NCBI GenBank assembly: GCA_039933635.1
Contig: JBDTNQ010000033.1
Location: forward strand, 1 to 36,806
From: JBDTNQ01 sp039933635
GTDB taxonomy: Bacteria > Acidobacteriota > Vicinamibacteria > Vicinamibacterales > SCN-69-37
DNA length: 36,806 nt
Reading direction: 5' to 3'
Part shown: piece by piece, positions 7,034 through 15,956 of the stretch
How positions within the stretch are numbered: the first letter of the stretch is position 1
How the letters are laid out: each line of letters opens with the position of its first letter
Translations under genes and position numbers: made by a program
The notes under the pieces: model-generated
Database searches by the model: none
What the model was told of the DNA's origin: nothing
Seen by the model: the letters and a program-made list of their open reading frames with translations, nothing else

Positions 7034-9013
7034 ATGCCGCCCTACTACCTCACCACCGCCATCGACTACGTGAACAGCCGGCCGCACCTGGGTACGGCCT
7101 ACGAGAAAATTGCCGCGGACGTCATCGCCCGCTACAAGCGCCTCGCCGGGTTCGACGTGCGCTTTCTCATGGGAAACGACGAGCATTCCCAGAACGTGTT
7201 TCGCCAGGCCGCCGAGGCCGGCCTGCCGCCCATCGCCTACTGCGATCAGATGGAACAGGAGTTCCGGCAGGCCTGGCGCAGCCTGGACATCTCGTTCGAC
7301 GACTTCATCCGGACGACGCAGCCACGGCACCGGGCTGGGGTCACCGAGTTCGCCGCGCGCCTGCATCGGGCCGGTGACATCTATCAGGGCACCTACGAGG
7401 GTTGGTACTGTGTCGGCTGCGAGGCCTTCAAGCAGGAGAAGGATCTCGTCGGCGGCCGGTGTCCGCTCCATCCGCAAACCGAGCCGCAGTGGCTGAAGGA
7501 AGACAACTACTTCTTCCGACTCTCCAAGTACCAGCAGCCGCTGCTCGATCATTTCGCGGCGCATCCCGAGTTCATCCAGCCCGACGTCCGCCGGAATGAA
7601 ATCCTCCGGCTCATCGAGGGCGGGTTGGACGATGTGTCGGTGAGCCGGGCAGGGCAGTCGTGGGGCATTCCGCTGCCGTTCGACTCGCGGAGTGTCGTGT
7701 ACGTCTGGTTCGACGCCCTGATCAACTACGCGTCGGCGGTGGGATTTGGCACCGACCCCGCGATGTTCGAGCAGTGGTGGCCGGCTGACTTGCACGTCAT
7801 CGGGAAGGACATCACGCGATTCCATGCGGTGATTTGGCCGGCCATGCTGATGGCGGCGAACCTCCCGCTACCGCGGCGCATCTTTGGCCACGGCTTCATG
7901 ACCAAAGATGGCCAGCGGATGAGCAAGTCCAATCCCGGCACAATCATCGACCCGGCCGTCGCGGCCGCGCGCTTCGGGCCGGATCCGCTCCGCCTGTTCC
8001 TCACCAAGGAAATCGTCTTTGGGTCGGACGGCGATTTCAGCTGGGCGCGGTTCGAGGAAAAGTACAACGTCGACCTCGCGAACAATCTGGGGAACCTGGT
8101 CAATCGCGTGACGGCCATGGCAGAGCGCTATCGCTCGGGGCGGCTGGCGGCCGCCCCGGTGGGGCAGCGCCTGGCTGACACGGCAGCGACGTTGATGGGC
8201 GCTTATACCCGGGCCATGGACGATCTGGCCCTGGACGTGGCGTGCCAGAGCGCATTCCGGCTCGTGGATGCCACGAACGAGTACATCGCGGCGTCTGAGC
8301 CGTGGGCGCTGGCGAAGGCTGGCAACGACCCGGCGCTTGACGAGGTCCTGTGGACCGCCGCGGAGGGCACGCGCCTCGCGGCTGTGCTGCTGAGCCCTGT
8401 CATGCCCGGCTCCGCGGAGGCGATTCTCGATCGCCTCGGGGCGCCGGTCCGTCGCGTGGCCGACCTGCGATGGACGAATGATGCCGCGCTGCTCACGAGC
8501 GGCGTTCGTCAGCTCACCAAGGGTGCCGCGCTGTGGCCGCGTTTCGAGCCCGAGCCTTCACCCCCTGCGTCCGTGACTCTCAAGGAGACCGTTGTGACCG
8601 ATACGCCGCCCGCTGCGCCCACGTCTATTCCAGCTATTCCAGCTGCTACACCGGCCCCTGTGCCCGTCCCGGCGCCTGCCGCGGACGCGCGGCTCTCGAT
8701 CGACGAGTTCATGAAGATCGACCTGCGGGTCGCCAAGGTGCTGACGGCCGAGCGAGTGCCGAACTCCAAGAAGCTCATGAAGCTCTCGGTCGACCTCGGC
8801 ACCGAAACCCGCACCATCGTTGCAGGAATCGCAGAGGCCTATGAGGCTGACGCCCTGCTCGGGCGTACCATCGTCATCGTCGCCAACCTGAAGCCAGCCA
8901 AGCTGATGGGGATCGAATCGAATGGCATGGTCCTCGCGGCGTCTGACGACCAGGGCAAGCCGACGCTTATCGGATTCGACCAGCCGCCAGCGCCCGGTTC
9001 GAAGATCAAGTAG
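7034..9013 (+). CDS. metG: Methionyl-tRNA synthetase with C-terminal tRNA-binding domain
   Basis: MetG charges tRNA-Met with methionine for initiation and elongation. The 659-residue protein has the class I Rossmann catalytic core with a HIGH-type PHLGTAY (residues 17-23) and RMSKS (295-299). A zinc knuckle uses C126, C129, C143 and H146 (CVGC then CPLH). An anticodon-binding helical domain follows. An Ala/Pro linker (about 528-551) leads to an EMAPII/Arc1p-like tRNA-binding domain (about 554-659, opening LSIDEFMKIDLRVAKV), which in bacterial MetRS often mediates dimerisation. The start matches the usual N-terminus. tatD follows 32 nt later, a common neighbour. Confidence 0.95.
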   Translation: MPPYYLTTAIDYVNSRPHLGTAYEKIAADVIARYKRLAGFDVRFLMGNDEHSQNVFRQAAEAGLPPIAYCDQMEQEFRQAWRSLDISFDDFIRTTQPRHRAGVTEFAARLHRAGDIYQGTYEGWYCVGCEAFKQEKDLVGGRCPLHPQTEPQWLKEDNYFFRLSKYQQPLLDHFAAHPEFIQPDVRRNEILRLIEGGLDDVSVSRAGQSWGIPLPFDSRSVVYVWFDALINYASAVGFGTDPAMFEQWWPADLHVIGKDITRFHAVIWPAMLMAANLPLPRRIFGHGFMTKDGQRMSKSNPGTIIDPAVAAARFGPDPLRLFLTKEIVFGSDGDFSWARFEEKYNVDLANNLGNLVNRVTAMAERYRSGRLAAAPVGQRLADTAATLMGAYTRAMDDLALDVACQSAFRLVDATNEYIAASEPWALAKAGNDPALDEVLWTAAEGTRLAAVLLSPVMPGSAEAILDRLGAPVRRVADLRWTNDAALLTSGVRQLTKGAALWPRFEPEPSPPASVTLKETVVTDTPPAAPTSIPAIPAATPAPVPVPAPAADARLSIDEFMKIDLRVAKVLTAERVPNSKKLMKLSVDLGTETRTIVAGIAEAYEADALLGRTIVIVANLKPAKLMGIESNGMVLAASDDQGKPTLIGFDQPPAPGSKIK

Positions 9014-9034
9014 GCCGCCGGTTCGAAGATCCAG
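8993..9034 (+). repeat. Short direct repeat spanning the metG stop codon
   Basis: CCGGTTCGAAGATC occurs at the very end of metG (within 8993-9010) and again just after the stop (within 9017-9034), 24 nt apart. It looks like a small local duplication of the gene end. Confidence 0.6.
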
Positions 9035-9045
9035 TACTCCGAACG

Positions 9046-9852
9046 ATGACCTGGTCAATCGTCGACTCGCACTGTCACCTGGCCGACGCCGCTTTTGCGG
9101 GCGATCTTGATGCGGCGACCACGCGCGCGATGGCGGCCGGTGTGTCGTCCGCGTTGTGCATCCTGTCGGCTGATGAGCGCGAGGAGGTTGCCCGGGTGCC
9201 GGTCGTTCGCGCCGCGTGGCCGGCCGTGCGGTTTGCAGCCGGTGTTCACCCACACCGCTCCGGATCGTTCGCGGGCCGCGTGACGGACGCGATTGACACG
9301 CTGACAGCCGCCATCGCCGCGTCGGCCGCCGTGGTCGTCGGTGAGATCGGACTCGATTACCACTACGATTTCGCCCCGAAGAATGTCCAGCGTGACGTGT
9401 TTGCCGCGCAGGTGGACGTCGCGGTGTCCCGCGGCCTGCCCGTGGCCATCCACACGCGCGAGGCGACCGTGGACACGCTGGATGTGTTGCGCCGGGCGGG
9501 ATCGGCGCTCCGCGGCGTGATGCACTGTTTCAGCGGCTCGGTCGACGAAGCGCGCGAATGCCTCGACCTGGGCTTCCACCTGTCGATTTCAGGCATTGTG
9601 ACGTTCCCGAAGGGCGGCAACATCAGGGAGGTCGCGGCGTTTGTGCCCGTCGATCGCCTGCTGGTCGAAACCGATGCGCCGTTCCTGGCGCCGGTGCCGC
9701 ATCGAGGCAAACGCAACGAGCCCGGGTGGGTCGCCGAGACGCTTCGCGCGGTCGCCGCGGCCCGCAGGATGGAGCCCGAAGCGCTCGCGGAAGTCATCTG
9801 TGCCAACTTCGAGCGCCTGGTGGCGCGGACTGACAATGTCCCCTCGCGTTGA
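9046..9852 (+). CDS. tatD: TatD-family metal-dependent hydrolase (deoxyribonuclease)
   Basis: TatD enzymes are TIM-barrel metal-dependent nucleases or hydrolases of the amidohydrolase superfamily. The 268-residue protein carries all expected metal ligands: HxH in DSHCHL (H9, H11), E100 in GEIGLDYHYD, H136 in IHTRE, H160 in HCFSGS and D210 in ETDAPFL. The closing PVPHRGKRNEP is typical of the family. It follows metG closely and is probably co-transcribed. The stop codon overlaps a TTGACA that may be the -35 box of the next gene. The biological substrate of TatD proteins is not fully settled. Confidence 0.92.
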   Translation: MTWSIVDSHCHLADAAFAGDLDAATTRAMAAGVSSALCILSADEREEVARVPVVRAAWPAVRFAAGVHPHRSGSFAGRVTDAIDTLTAAIAASAAVVVGEIGLDYHYDFAPKNVQRDVFAAQVDVAVSRGLPVAIHTREATVDTLDVLRRAGSALRGVMHCFSGSVDEARECLDLGFHLSISGIVTFPKGGNIREVAAFVPVDRLLVETDAPFLAPVPHRGKRNEPGWVAETLRAVAAARRMEPEALAEVICANFERLVARTDNVPSR

Positions 9853-9877
9853 CACCCCGTCGAACCTATGGTGTGAT
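9849..9877 (+). promoter_or_regulatory. Sigma-70 promoter of the polyprenyl synthase gene
   Basis: A perfect TTGACA (9849-9854) is followed after 17 nt by TGTGAT (9872-9877, 4 of 6 consensus bases). Transcription would start near 9884, leaving a leader of about 14 nt before the GTG at 9898. The -35 box overlaps the tatD stop codon. Confidence 0.5.
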
Positions 9878-9897
9878 TCCGCCAGGTTTTCTCACCC

Positions 9898-10926
9898 GTG
9901 AGCTCTCACGCGCGACCGATTCCTGTCTCTGCCTCGGCGTCGTCGGTCCCGGATCTGACCCAGATCTTCGAACCGGTCCGCGATGAACTGGCGCGTGTCG
10001 AACGAGAGTTCGCCAAGTATCTGGAGTCGCGCGTCGAACTGATTCCCCAGATGGGGAAGTACGTGCAGATGAGCGGCGGCAAGAGAGTGCGGCCGGCCGT
10101 ACTGCTCATGGCGGCGCGGCTCTGTGGCTACACGGGTGACCGCGGCGTCCTGAACGCCGCCGTGGTCGAGTTCATACACACGGCCACGCTCGTTCACGAC
10201 GACATCATCGACGGCGCCGAGACGCGTCGCGGCCGGCTCACCGCGCACTCGCGTTGGGGCAGCGACATCACCGTGCTGCTCGGCGACTACCTCTATATCC
10301 GCTCGATGGCGATGGCGTTGACGCAGGACTCGCTCGAGGTGGTCCGGCTGCTCTGCGACTGCACGCTGCGGATGATTGAGGGCGAGCTCTACCAGCTCAC
10401 CAAGGCCGGTGACGCCAACATCACCGAGGAAGAGCACTTCGAGATCATCCGCCGCAAGACCGCGTTCCTCTTCGCCGGCTGCGCGGAAATCGGCGGCATG
10501 CTCGGCGAGAGCTCGCCGGCGCAGCGTGCGGCCCTTCGCGAGTACGGCTTCGACCTCGGCATCGCGTTCCAGATTGTCGACGACGTGCTGGACTACATGG
10601 CGGAAGAGTCGGCGCTGGGGAAGCCCATCGGGGGAGACCTGCGAGAGGGTAAGGTCACCTTGCCGATCATTCTCTTGCTGCAGCGCGGCGGACAGGAAGC
10701 CACGTCCCTGATTCACGGCGTGATTGCCGATGGCCAAGTGACTCCTGAGAAGTGGCGGGCGATCAAGGAGCTGCTGGCGCGGCATGGTGCGATCGAAGCG
10801 GCGTTCGAGCGGGCCGTCACACACGCCGAGCGCGCGAAGCGCCAGCTCGCTGACGCCTTCCCCGTGTCGCCCGAGCGCGACGGTCTCATCGCCCTCGCCG
10901 ACTACGTCATCAGCCGCGATCGGTAG
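9898..10926 (+). CDS. Long-chain trans-polyprenyl diphosphate synthase
   Basis: This enzyme condenses isopentenyl diphosphate onto an allylic diphosphate to make the polyprenyl tail, most likely for the respiratory quinone. The 342-residue protein has the substrate-binding GKRVRP (61-66), the first Asp-rich motif DDIID (101-105) and the second DDVLD (228-232), followed by GKPIGGDLREGKVTLP. The residue five before the first Asp motif is small (A96), which in this family usually means a long product (about C35-C50). IspB- and HepT-type names both fit; chain length cannot be fixed from sequence alone. The start is GTG. It ends 32 nt before ligA. Confidence 0.9.
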   Translation: MSSHARPIPVSASASSVPDLTQIFEPVRDELARVEREFAKYLESRVELIPQMGKYVQMSGGKRVRPAVLLMAARLCGYTGDRGVLNAAVVEFIHTATLVHDDIIDGAETRRGRLTAHSRWGSDITVLLGDYLYIRSMAMALTQDSLEVVRLLCDCTLRMIEGELYQLTKAGDANITEEEHFEIIRRKTAFLFAGCAEIGGMLGESSPAQRAALREYGFDLGIAFQIVDDVLDYMAEESALGKPIGGDLREGKVTLPIILLLQRGGQEATSLIHGVIADGQVTPEKWRAIKELLARHGAIEAAFERAVTHAERAKRQLADAFPVSPERDGLIALADYVISRDR

Positions 10927-10958
10927 ACGCTGACGCGGACCGGCTGGAACGCACGAGT

Positions 10959-13001
10959 GTGAAGCCAGAAGCCAGGGTGGCCGAGCGCGTCGCTCACCTC
11001 CGCGACGAAATCCGGCGCCACGAAGAGCTCTACTACATCCACGACGCCCCCGAAGTCTCGGACGCCCAGTTCGATGCCTTGATGAACGAGCTCAAGGCGC
11101 TCGAGGCTGAGCATCCCGAGTTGGCCGATCCGAGTTCGCCGACCCAGCGCGTGGGGGGACGTCCGGCCGAAGGCTTCGAGACCGTACGGCACCTCGCGCC
11201 GATGCTCAGCCTGGACAACGCGTACGGGGAGGCCGACCTGCGGGAGTTTCACGCGAAACTCTGCCGGGCCATCGAGCGGGATCCGTCGGAACAGCTGGCC
11301 TACGTCGCGGAGTTGAAGATCGATGGCCTCAGTATCGCCCTGACGTACGAACGGGGACGCCTGACACGGGCCGTCACCCGAGGGGACGGCCTCGAAGGCG
11401 AGGACGTCACGAACAACGCCCGCGTCATCCAGGCTCTTCCGCTCAGGCTGCGCGAGAACAGTCCGCCCGAGCTGCTCGAGGTCCGCGGCGAGGTGTACTT
11501 CCCGGTCGCGGCGTTTCAGCGTGTGAACACCGAACGCGAGGAAGCGGGGGAGCCGACGTTTGCGAACCCACGGAACGCCGCTGCCGGCGCCATCCGAACG
11601 CTGGACAATACCGCCGTCGCCAAACGCGGTCTTCGCGCCTTCACGTATCAAGTGGTCACGCCTGCAGACGCCGGCCTGCCGCTTCCCCGGCATCAGGACG
11701 TCCTGCGCCAGCTCGCCACCTGGAGCTGTCCGGTCGAGGGGCACTGGCGCGTGTGCGGCGGCATCGATGCGGTCGCGGCCTTCTGCGACGAATGGCGCGA
11801 GGCCCGCCGTGGGCTGCCCTTCGAAACCGACGGCGTCGTGATCAAACTCGACGACCTGGCGATGCGCGAGGCGCTGGGCCACACGGCGAAGTTTCCCCGG
11901 TGGGCCGTCGCGTTCAAGTTTCCCGCAGAGCAGGCCACGACGCGACTGTTGCGCATCGAGACGAACGTGGGACGCACGGGCGCGGTCACGCCGTTCGCGG
12001 TGCTCGAACCGGTGCGGCTTGGCGGCACGACCGTGCAGCAGGCGACACTGCACAACGAACAAGAGGTCGAGCGCCGGGACATCCGCGAGGGAGATCTCGT
12101 GCTCGTCGAGAAAGGCGGGGACATCATCCCGAAGGTGCTCGGTCCCGTGCTGGAAGAGGGCCGGGAGCGGCGGTCGCCGTGGCGGATGCCGGCGACGTGC
12201 CCGTTCTGTCACAGCCATCTGATCAAACCAGACGACGAAGTCGTGTGGCGGTGCGAAAACGCGTCCTGCCCCGCACGGATCCGACGCGGCCTGCTGCACT
12301 TCGCTTCGCGCAAGGGCATGAACATCGAAGGGCTTGGGGACTCGCTGGTCGACCAACTCGTCACGAGCGGTCTCGTGCACGACTACGCGGATCTGTATGC
12401 ACTGACCACTGACCAGCTGGCAGCCCTCGAGCGAATGGGCAAGAAGTCCGCAGCGAATCTCATTACCGAGATCGACCGCAGCCGGGCGAACGAGCTTTGG
12501 CGCCTGCTGCACGGGATCGGTATTCGGCATGTGGGCGAGGGCGGCGCGCGCGCGCTGGCTCGGGCCTTTCCCGCGCTGGCGGTCTTGCGACAGGCAGGAG
12601 AAGCGGAGTTGCAGGCCGTGCCGGACGTGGGCGCCGTGGTGGCCAGGTCCGTGCGGAGCTTTCTCGATGAACCGCGCAACCAGCGTTTGCTCGACCGCCT
12701 GGCTGCAGCCGGCGTTCGCGTGGAAGACGAAATTGGCGACCAGGAGCGGCCGGCGCGGCAAATCCTGGCAGGCCAGACCTTCGTGTTGACCGGGACCCTC
12801 GAGGGCTACACTCGTGAGGCCGCCACGGCGGCCGTCGAACGTCTCGGCGGAAGGGTCAGCGGATCGGTGAGCAGAAAGACAACCTGGGTGGTGTTTGGCG
12901 CCGAAGCCGGCAGCAAACTGGAGAAGGCCCGCGGACTCGGCGTCATGGTGCTCGATGAGGCCGCCTTTACCGCACTTATAATGAAAGCGGACGCTTCATG
13001 A
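10959..13001 (+). CDS. ligA: NAD-dependent DNA ligase
   Basis: LigA seals nicks in replication and repair using NAD+. The 680-residue protein shows the normal order: an N-terminal Ia domain with LYYIHDAPEVSDAQFD, an adenylation domain with the active-site lysine K120 in ELKIDGLSI, an OB fold, a four-cysteine zinc finger (CPFCHS to CENASCPA, around residues 414-438), helix-hairpin-helix repeats, and a C-terminal BRCT domain (from about 600, with LAGQTFVLTGTLEGYTREAA). The start is GTG, with only a weak ribosome site. The gene ends in an ATGA overlap with the HtrA gene (12998-13001), and a perfect TATAAT lies just inside its 3' end. Confidence 0.96.
   Translation: MKPEARVAERVAHLRDEIRRHEELYYIHDAPEVSDAQFDALMNELKALEAEHPELADPSSPTQRVGGRPAEGFETVRHLAPMLSLDNAYGEADLREFHAKLCRAIERDPSEQLAYVAELKIDGLSIALTYERGRLTRAVTRGDGLEGEDVTNNARVIQALPLRLRENSPPELLEVRGEVYFPVAAFQRVNTEREEAGEPTFANPRNAAAGAIRTLDNTAVAKRGLRAFTYQVVTPADAGLPLPRHQDVLRQLATWSCPVEGHWRVCGGIDAVAAFCDEWREARRGLPFETDGVVIKLDDLAMREALGHTAKFPRWAVAFKFPAEQATTRLLRIETNVGRTGAVTPFAVLEPVRLGGTTVQQATLHNEQEVERRDIREGDLVLVEKGGDIIPKVLGPVLEEGRERRSPWRMPATCPFCHSHLIKPDDEVVWRCENASCPARIRRGLLHFASRKGMNIEGLGDSLVDQLVTSGLVHDYADLYALTTDQLAALERMGKKSAANLITEIDRSRANELWRLLHGIGIRHVGEGGARALARAFPALAVLRQAGEAELQAVPDVGAVVARSVRSFLDEPRNQRLLDRLAAAGVRVEDEIGDQERPARQILAGQTFVLTGTLEGYTREAATAAVERLGGRVSGSVSRKTTWVVFGAEAGSKLEKARGLGVMVLDEAAFTALIMKADAS
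12977..12982 (+). promoter_or_regulatory. Putative internal -10 element before the HtrA gene
   Basis: A perfect TATAAT lies inside the end of ligA, 15 nt before the HtrA ATG. It would allow the protease-regulator pair to be transcribed independently of ligA with a very short leader. The -35 region is poor. Confidence 0.4.
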
Positions 13002-14491
13002 CCCGCCAATCCGGCGCGTTCATCGGCCTCACGGCCATTGTCAGTTTCTTGCTGGGCCTCGTCGTGGCCGGCACACGGCCGCCCCTCGCTCGCGGCGTGG
13101 CCACCATCCATCCGCCTGTTGTCACGGCCCCGTTGGTCGTCGAGCACCAGACGGTCTCCGATGCGACGATGCCCGCTGCGGTGACAGCGGTGGACTTTGC
13201 CGCCGTTGCGGCGCGTATCAACACGTCGGTCGTCAACGTGGACACCGCGTCACGCGGCGATGACCGTCCCCGGCCGTCGCGGCGGTACTCGGCGGACGAT
13301 CCGTCCGCGCCTCGGGAGAGCTCGGGCAGCGGGTTCATCATCGACGCGGCCGGCTTCATCCTCACCAACCAGCACGTGGTGTCGGGCGCTGACCGGGTGA
13401 CCGTCACGCTCGCTGACGGCCGGTCGTTCCGGGCCGAGGTTATCGGGACGGACCCGGCCATCGACGTTGCGCTGTTACAGGTGCACGCTCGCGATCCGCT
13501 GCCGGTCGCCGTGCTCGGCAGTTCCGACAGCTTGCGCGTTGGCCAGTGGGTGTGCGCGATTGGCAACCCGCTGGGGGTGTACGTTCATTCGGTCACGGTG
13601 GGCGTCGTGAGTTTCCTCGGCCGTCAGCTGCGCGACCAGAGCCTGGCGTCGTACATCCAGACCGATGCGGCGATCAGCTTTGGCAACAGCGGCGGCCCAC
13701 TCATCAATGGCCGGGGCGAGGTCGTGGGGATCACCACCGCCATCAGTGCCGAAGCGGTTAACGTCGGCTTCGCGATTCCAATCGACCAAGTGACGGCCGT
13801 CCTGGCTCAGTTACGCGAGCGGGGCACCGTGACGCGTGGGTACCTGGACATGGGGCTCGCCACGCTCACGCCTTCCATGCGGCGCGCGCTGAAGGTCGGC
13901 CCCGACTACGGCGCGGTCGTGCAGGACGTGCCGGCTGATACACAGGCCGAGCGGTCCGGCCTGCGGACGTACGATCTCGTGACGGGCGTGAACGGCCGGT
14001 CGCTTCGAAGCGCGGATGACCTCGTGCGGTACGCGGCCGAACAGGCGCCCGGCTCCGTGGCCGTGCTCGAGGTATGGCGTGACGGCTCGGTCAGGCACGT
14101 GTCGATCAAGCTGGGCGTTCGGCGTGTGCCGGAAACGGGACGCCGGCAAACCTTCCGCTCGAGTGATGCGCGGACGATCTCGCAGAACCAGCCCCCGCTC
14201 GGCATCGCCGTCCGCGATCTGGATCCGGATATCGCGGCCGACCTGCGGATCCCGGACACCGTTCAAGGCGTCCTGGTTTCAGAAGTCGATACCGCCGGGC
14301 CCGCCCATCTGGCGCAGGTCCGCGCGAGCAATATTATTCTCGAGATCAATCGGCATCCCGTTCGGTCCGAAGCCGAATACCGCTCGGTGCTGTCCTCGCT
14401 GACCGCTGGCGAGCCGGTCGCCCTGCTTCTGTACGACAAATACACGGGCACGCGCGTACTGCGGACCGTGATGACGGACACTCAACCATGA
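12998..14491 (+). CDS. HtrA/Deg-type serine protease with two PDZ domains
   Basis: This is an envelope quality-control protease of the Do/Deg family (497 residues). An uncleaved or signal-type hydrophobic helix (residues 7-25) places the rest in the periplasm. The trypsin-like domain has the full triad: H126 (TNQHVV), D156 (DPAIDVALL) and S231 (FGNSGGPL). Two PDZ-like regions follow (about 275-375 and 395-490, with VQGVLVSEVDTAGPA in the second). The ATG overlaps the ligA stop and the stop overlaps the next regulator, both as ATGA, so translation is probably coupled along the three genes. It could be called DegQ-, DegP- or MucD-like; the exact type is not resolved. Confidence 0.9.
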   Translation: MTRQSGAFIGLTAIVSFLLGLVVAGTRPPLARGVATIHPPVVTAPLVVEHQTVSDATMPAAVTAVDFAAVAARINTSVVNVDTASRGDDRPRPSRRYSADDPSAPRESSGSGFIIDAAGFILTNQHVVSGADRVTVTLADGRSFRAEVIGTDPAIDVALLQVHARDPLPVAVLGSSDSLRVGQWVCAIGNPLGVYVHSVTVGVVSFLGRQLRDQSLASYIQTDAAISFGNSGGPLINGRGEVVGITTAISAEAVNVGFAIPIDQVTAVLAQLRERGTVTRGYLDMGLATLTPSMRRALKVGPDYGAVVQDVPADTQAERSGLRTYDLVTGVNGRSLRSADDLVRYAAEQAPGSVAVLEVWRDGSVRHVSIKLGVRRVPETGRRQTFRSSDARTISQNQPPLGIAVRDLDPDIAADLRIPDTVQGVLVSEVDTAGPAHLAQVRASNIILEINRHPVRSEAEYRSVLSSLTAGEPVALLLYDKYTGTRVLRTVMTDTQP

Positions 14492-15915
14492 AAGCCCGGA
14501 TTCTCGTCATTGACGATGAGCCTGCGATTCGCGATGCGCTGCGCATGATCCTGGAATACGCCGGCCACGAGATGATCGGCGCGGGATCGGGTCAGGAAGG
14601 CGTGGCGCTCGTCGAGCGCGAGAGCCCCGATCTGGTTTTCCTCGACATCAAGATGCCGGGGATGGACGGACTCGACGTCCTCACGAAAGTGCGCGCGAGC
14701 AACGAGTCGCTTCCGGTCGTGATGATCTCCGCGCACGGCACCGCGGCCACGGCGCTCGAGGCCGGCAGGCTTGGTGCGTTTCGGTTCATCGAGAAGCCAC
14801 TGTCCAAGGACTACGTGCTCGACGCGGTGCGGGAAGGACTCGAGCTCGGAACGCTGCGCCAGGAAAACCGCGTGTTGCGGTCGGCCCTGGAAGTGAAGCA
14901 CGAGATGGTCGGCGACGCGCCGGCAATCAAGCAGATCCTCGATCAGGTGCGTCGCGCCGCGCCCACGAGCGCGACCGTGCTGATTCTGGGCGAGAGCGGC
15001 GTCGGCAAGGAACTGGTCGCCCGAGCCATTCACCGTGGCAGCCAGCGCGCGCGCGAGCGCTTCGTGCAGGTCAACTGCGCGGCCATTCCCGAAGATCTCA
15101 TCGAGTCCGAGCTGTTTGGACACGAACGAGGCGCCTTCACCGGCGCCACCGAGAAGCAGATCGGCAAGTTCGAGATGGCCGACCGCGGCACCATCTTTCT
15201 GGACGAAGTGGGCGACATGAGTCCGAAGACGCAGGCCAAGGTCCTGCGGGTCCTCCAGGAAGGCGAGGTCGAACGACTGGGTTCGTCCAAGACCATCAAG
15301 GTCGACGTCCGCGTGATTGCCGCGACGAACAAGGACCTCGAAGAGGAAATCTCACAGGGCCGCTTCCGCGACGACCTCTACTTCCGCCTCAGCGTGATTC
15401 CGATCTTCGTGCCCCCGCTCCGCGATCGGTCGGACGACATTCCTGCGCTGGTCCAGCATTTCGTCTCGCGCTTTGGCCGTGAAAACAACCGCCGCCCGGC
15501 GCGCTTCGCACCGGGCGCCCTCGACATGCTGCGGCGCGCGCGGTGGCGCGGCAACATCCGCGAGCTCGGCAACGTCGTCGAACGGCTGCTCATCATGAGC
15601 GACCGCGAGACGATCGAGGCCGACGATGTGCGGCAGGTCGTACGGATGAGCGGCGTGGGAACGTCGGTCCCGGCCCCGGCGTCCGCCGCCGCGGTGAGCC
15701 TGGGTGAGGACGAGGCCACACCGACTCAGGCGTCCGGCTCCAAGCCGGCGACCCTGCGCGAGTTCAAGGAGTGGTCGGAGCGCGCGTTCCTGGTCGACAA
15801 ACTGCGGGAATTCAGCTGGAACATCTCGAAAACCGCGGAGGTCATGGATACGCCTCGGAGCAATCTCTACAAGAAGCTCGAGCAGTACCGCATCAGCCAG
15901 GAGACCGACGGCTGA
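14488..15915 (+). CDS. NtrC-type sigma-54-dependent response regulator
   Basis: The 475-residue protein has three domains in the standard order. The receiver domain (1-120) has the phospho-acceptor D53 (VFLDIKMPGMDG) and the acidic pair DDE. The AAA+ domain has Walker A GESGVGKE (168-175), an intact GAFTGA (215-220) that contacts sigma-54, and Walker B GTIFLDEVGD. The C-terminal Fis-type helix-turn-helix reads WNISKTAEVMDTPRSNLYKKLEQ. It resembles NtrX-type regulators. No histidine kinase lies in the window, so its sensor is encoded elsewhere. The overlap with the HtrA gene suggests an envelope-stress connection, which is inference. Confidence 0.93.
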   Translation: MKARILVIDDEPAIRDALRMILEYAGHEMIGAGSGQEGVALVERESPDLVFLDIKMPGMDGLDVLTKVRASNESLPVVMISAHGTAATALEAGRLGAFRFIEKPLSKDYVLDAVREGLELGTLRQENRVLRSALEVKHEMVGDAPAIKQILDQVRRAAPTSATVLILGESGVGKELVARAIHRGSQRARERFVQVNCAAIPEDLIESELFGHERGAFTGATEKQIGKFEMADRGTIFLDEVGDMSPKTQAKVLRVLQEGEVERLGSSKTIKVDVRVIAATNKDLEEEISQGRFRDDLYFRLSVIPIFVPPLRDRSDDIPALVQHFVSRFGRENNRRPARFAPGALDMLRRARWRGNIRELGNVVERLLIMSDRETIEADDVRQVVRMSGVGTSVPAPASAAAVSLGEDEATPTQASGSKPATLREFKEWSERAFLVDKLREFSWNISKTAEVMDTPRSNLYKKLEQYRISQETDG

Positions 15916-15946
15916 CCTCGCCCATGTCCTCGGCGGCGGTTTCCGA

Positions 15947-15952
15947 TAAAAT
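15947..15952 (+). promoter_or_regulatory. Putative -10 element of rnpB
   Basis: TAAAAT lies 4 nt before the first paired base of RNase P RNA (15957), about where a -10 box should be. A weak -35 could lie near 15924. Confidence 0.5.
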
Positions 15953-15956
15953 CAGC

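Noticed and set aside
9017..9034. tRNA T-arm-like GGTTCGA after metG
   Set aside because: No acceptor, D or anticodon arms surround it; it is the copy of the metG 3' end.
10902..12761. 619-codon open frame on the minus strand
   Set aside because: Antisense to ligA, with no domain recognised.
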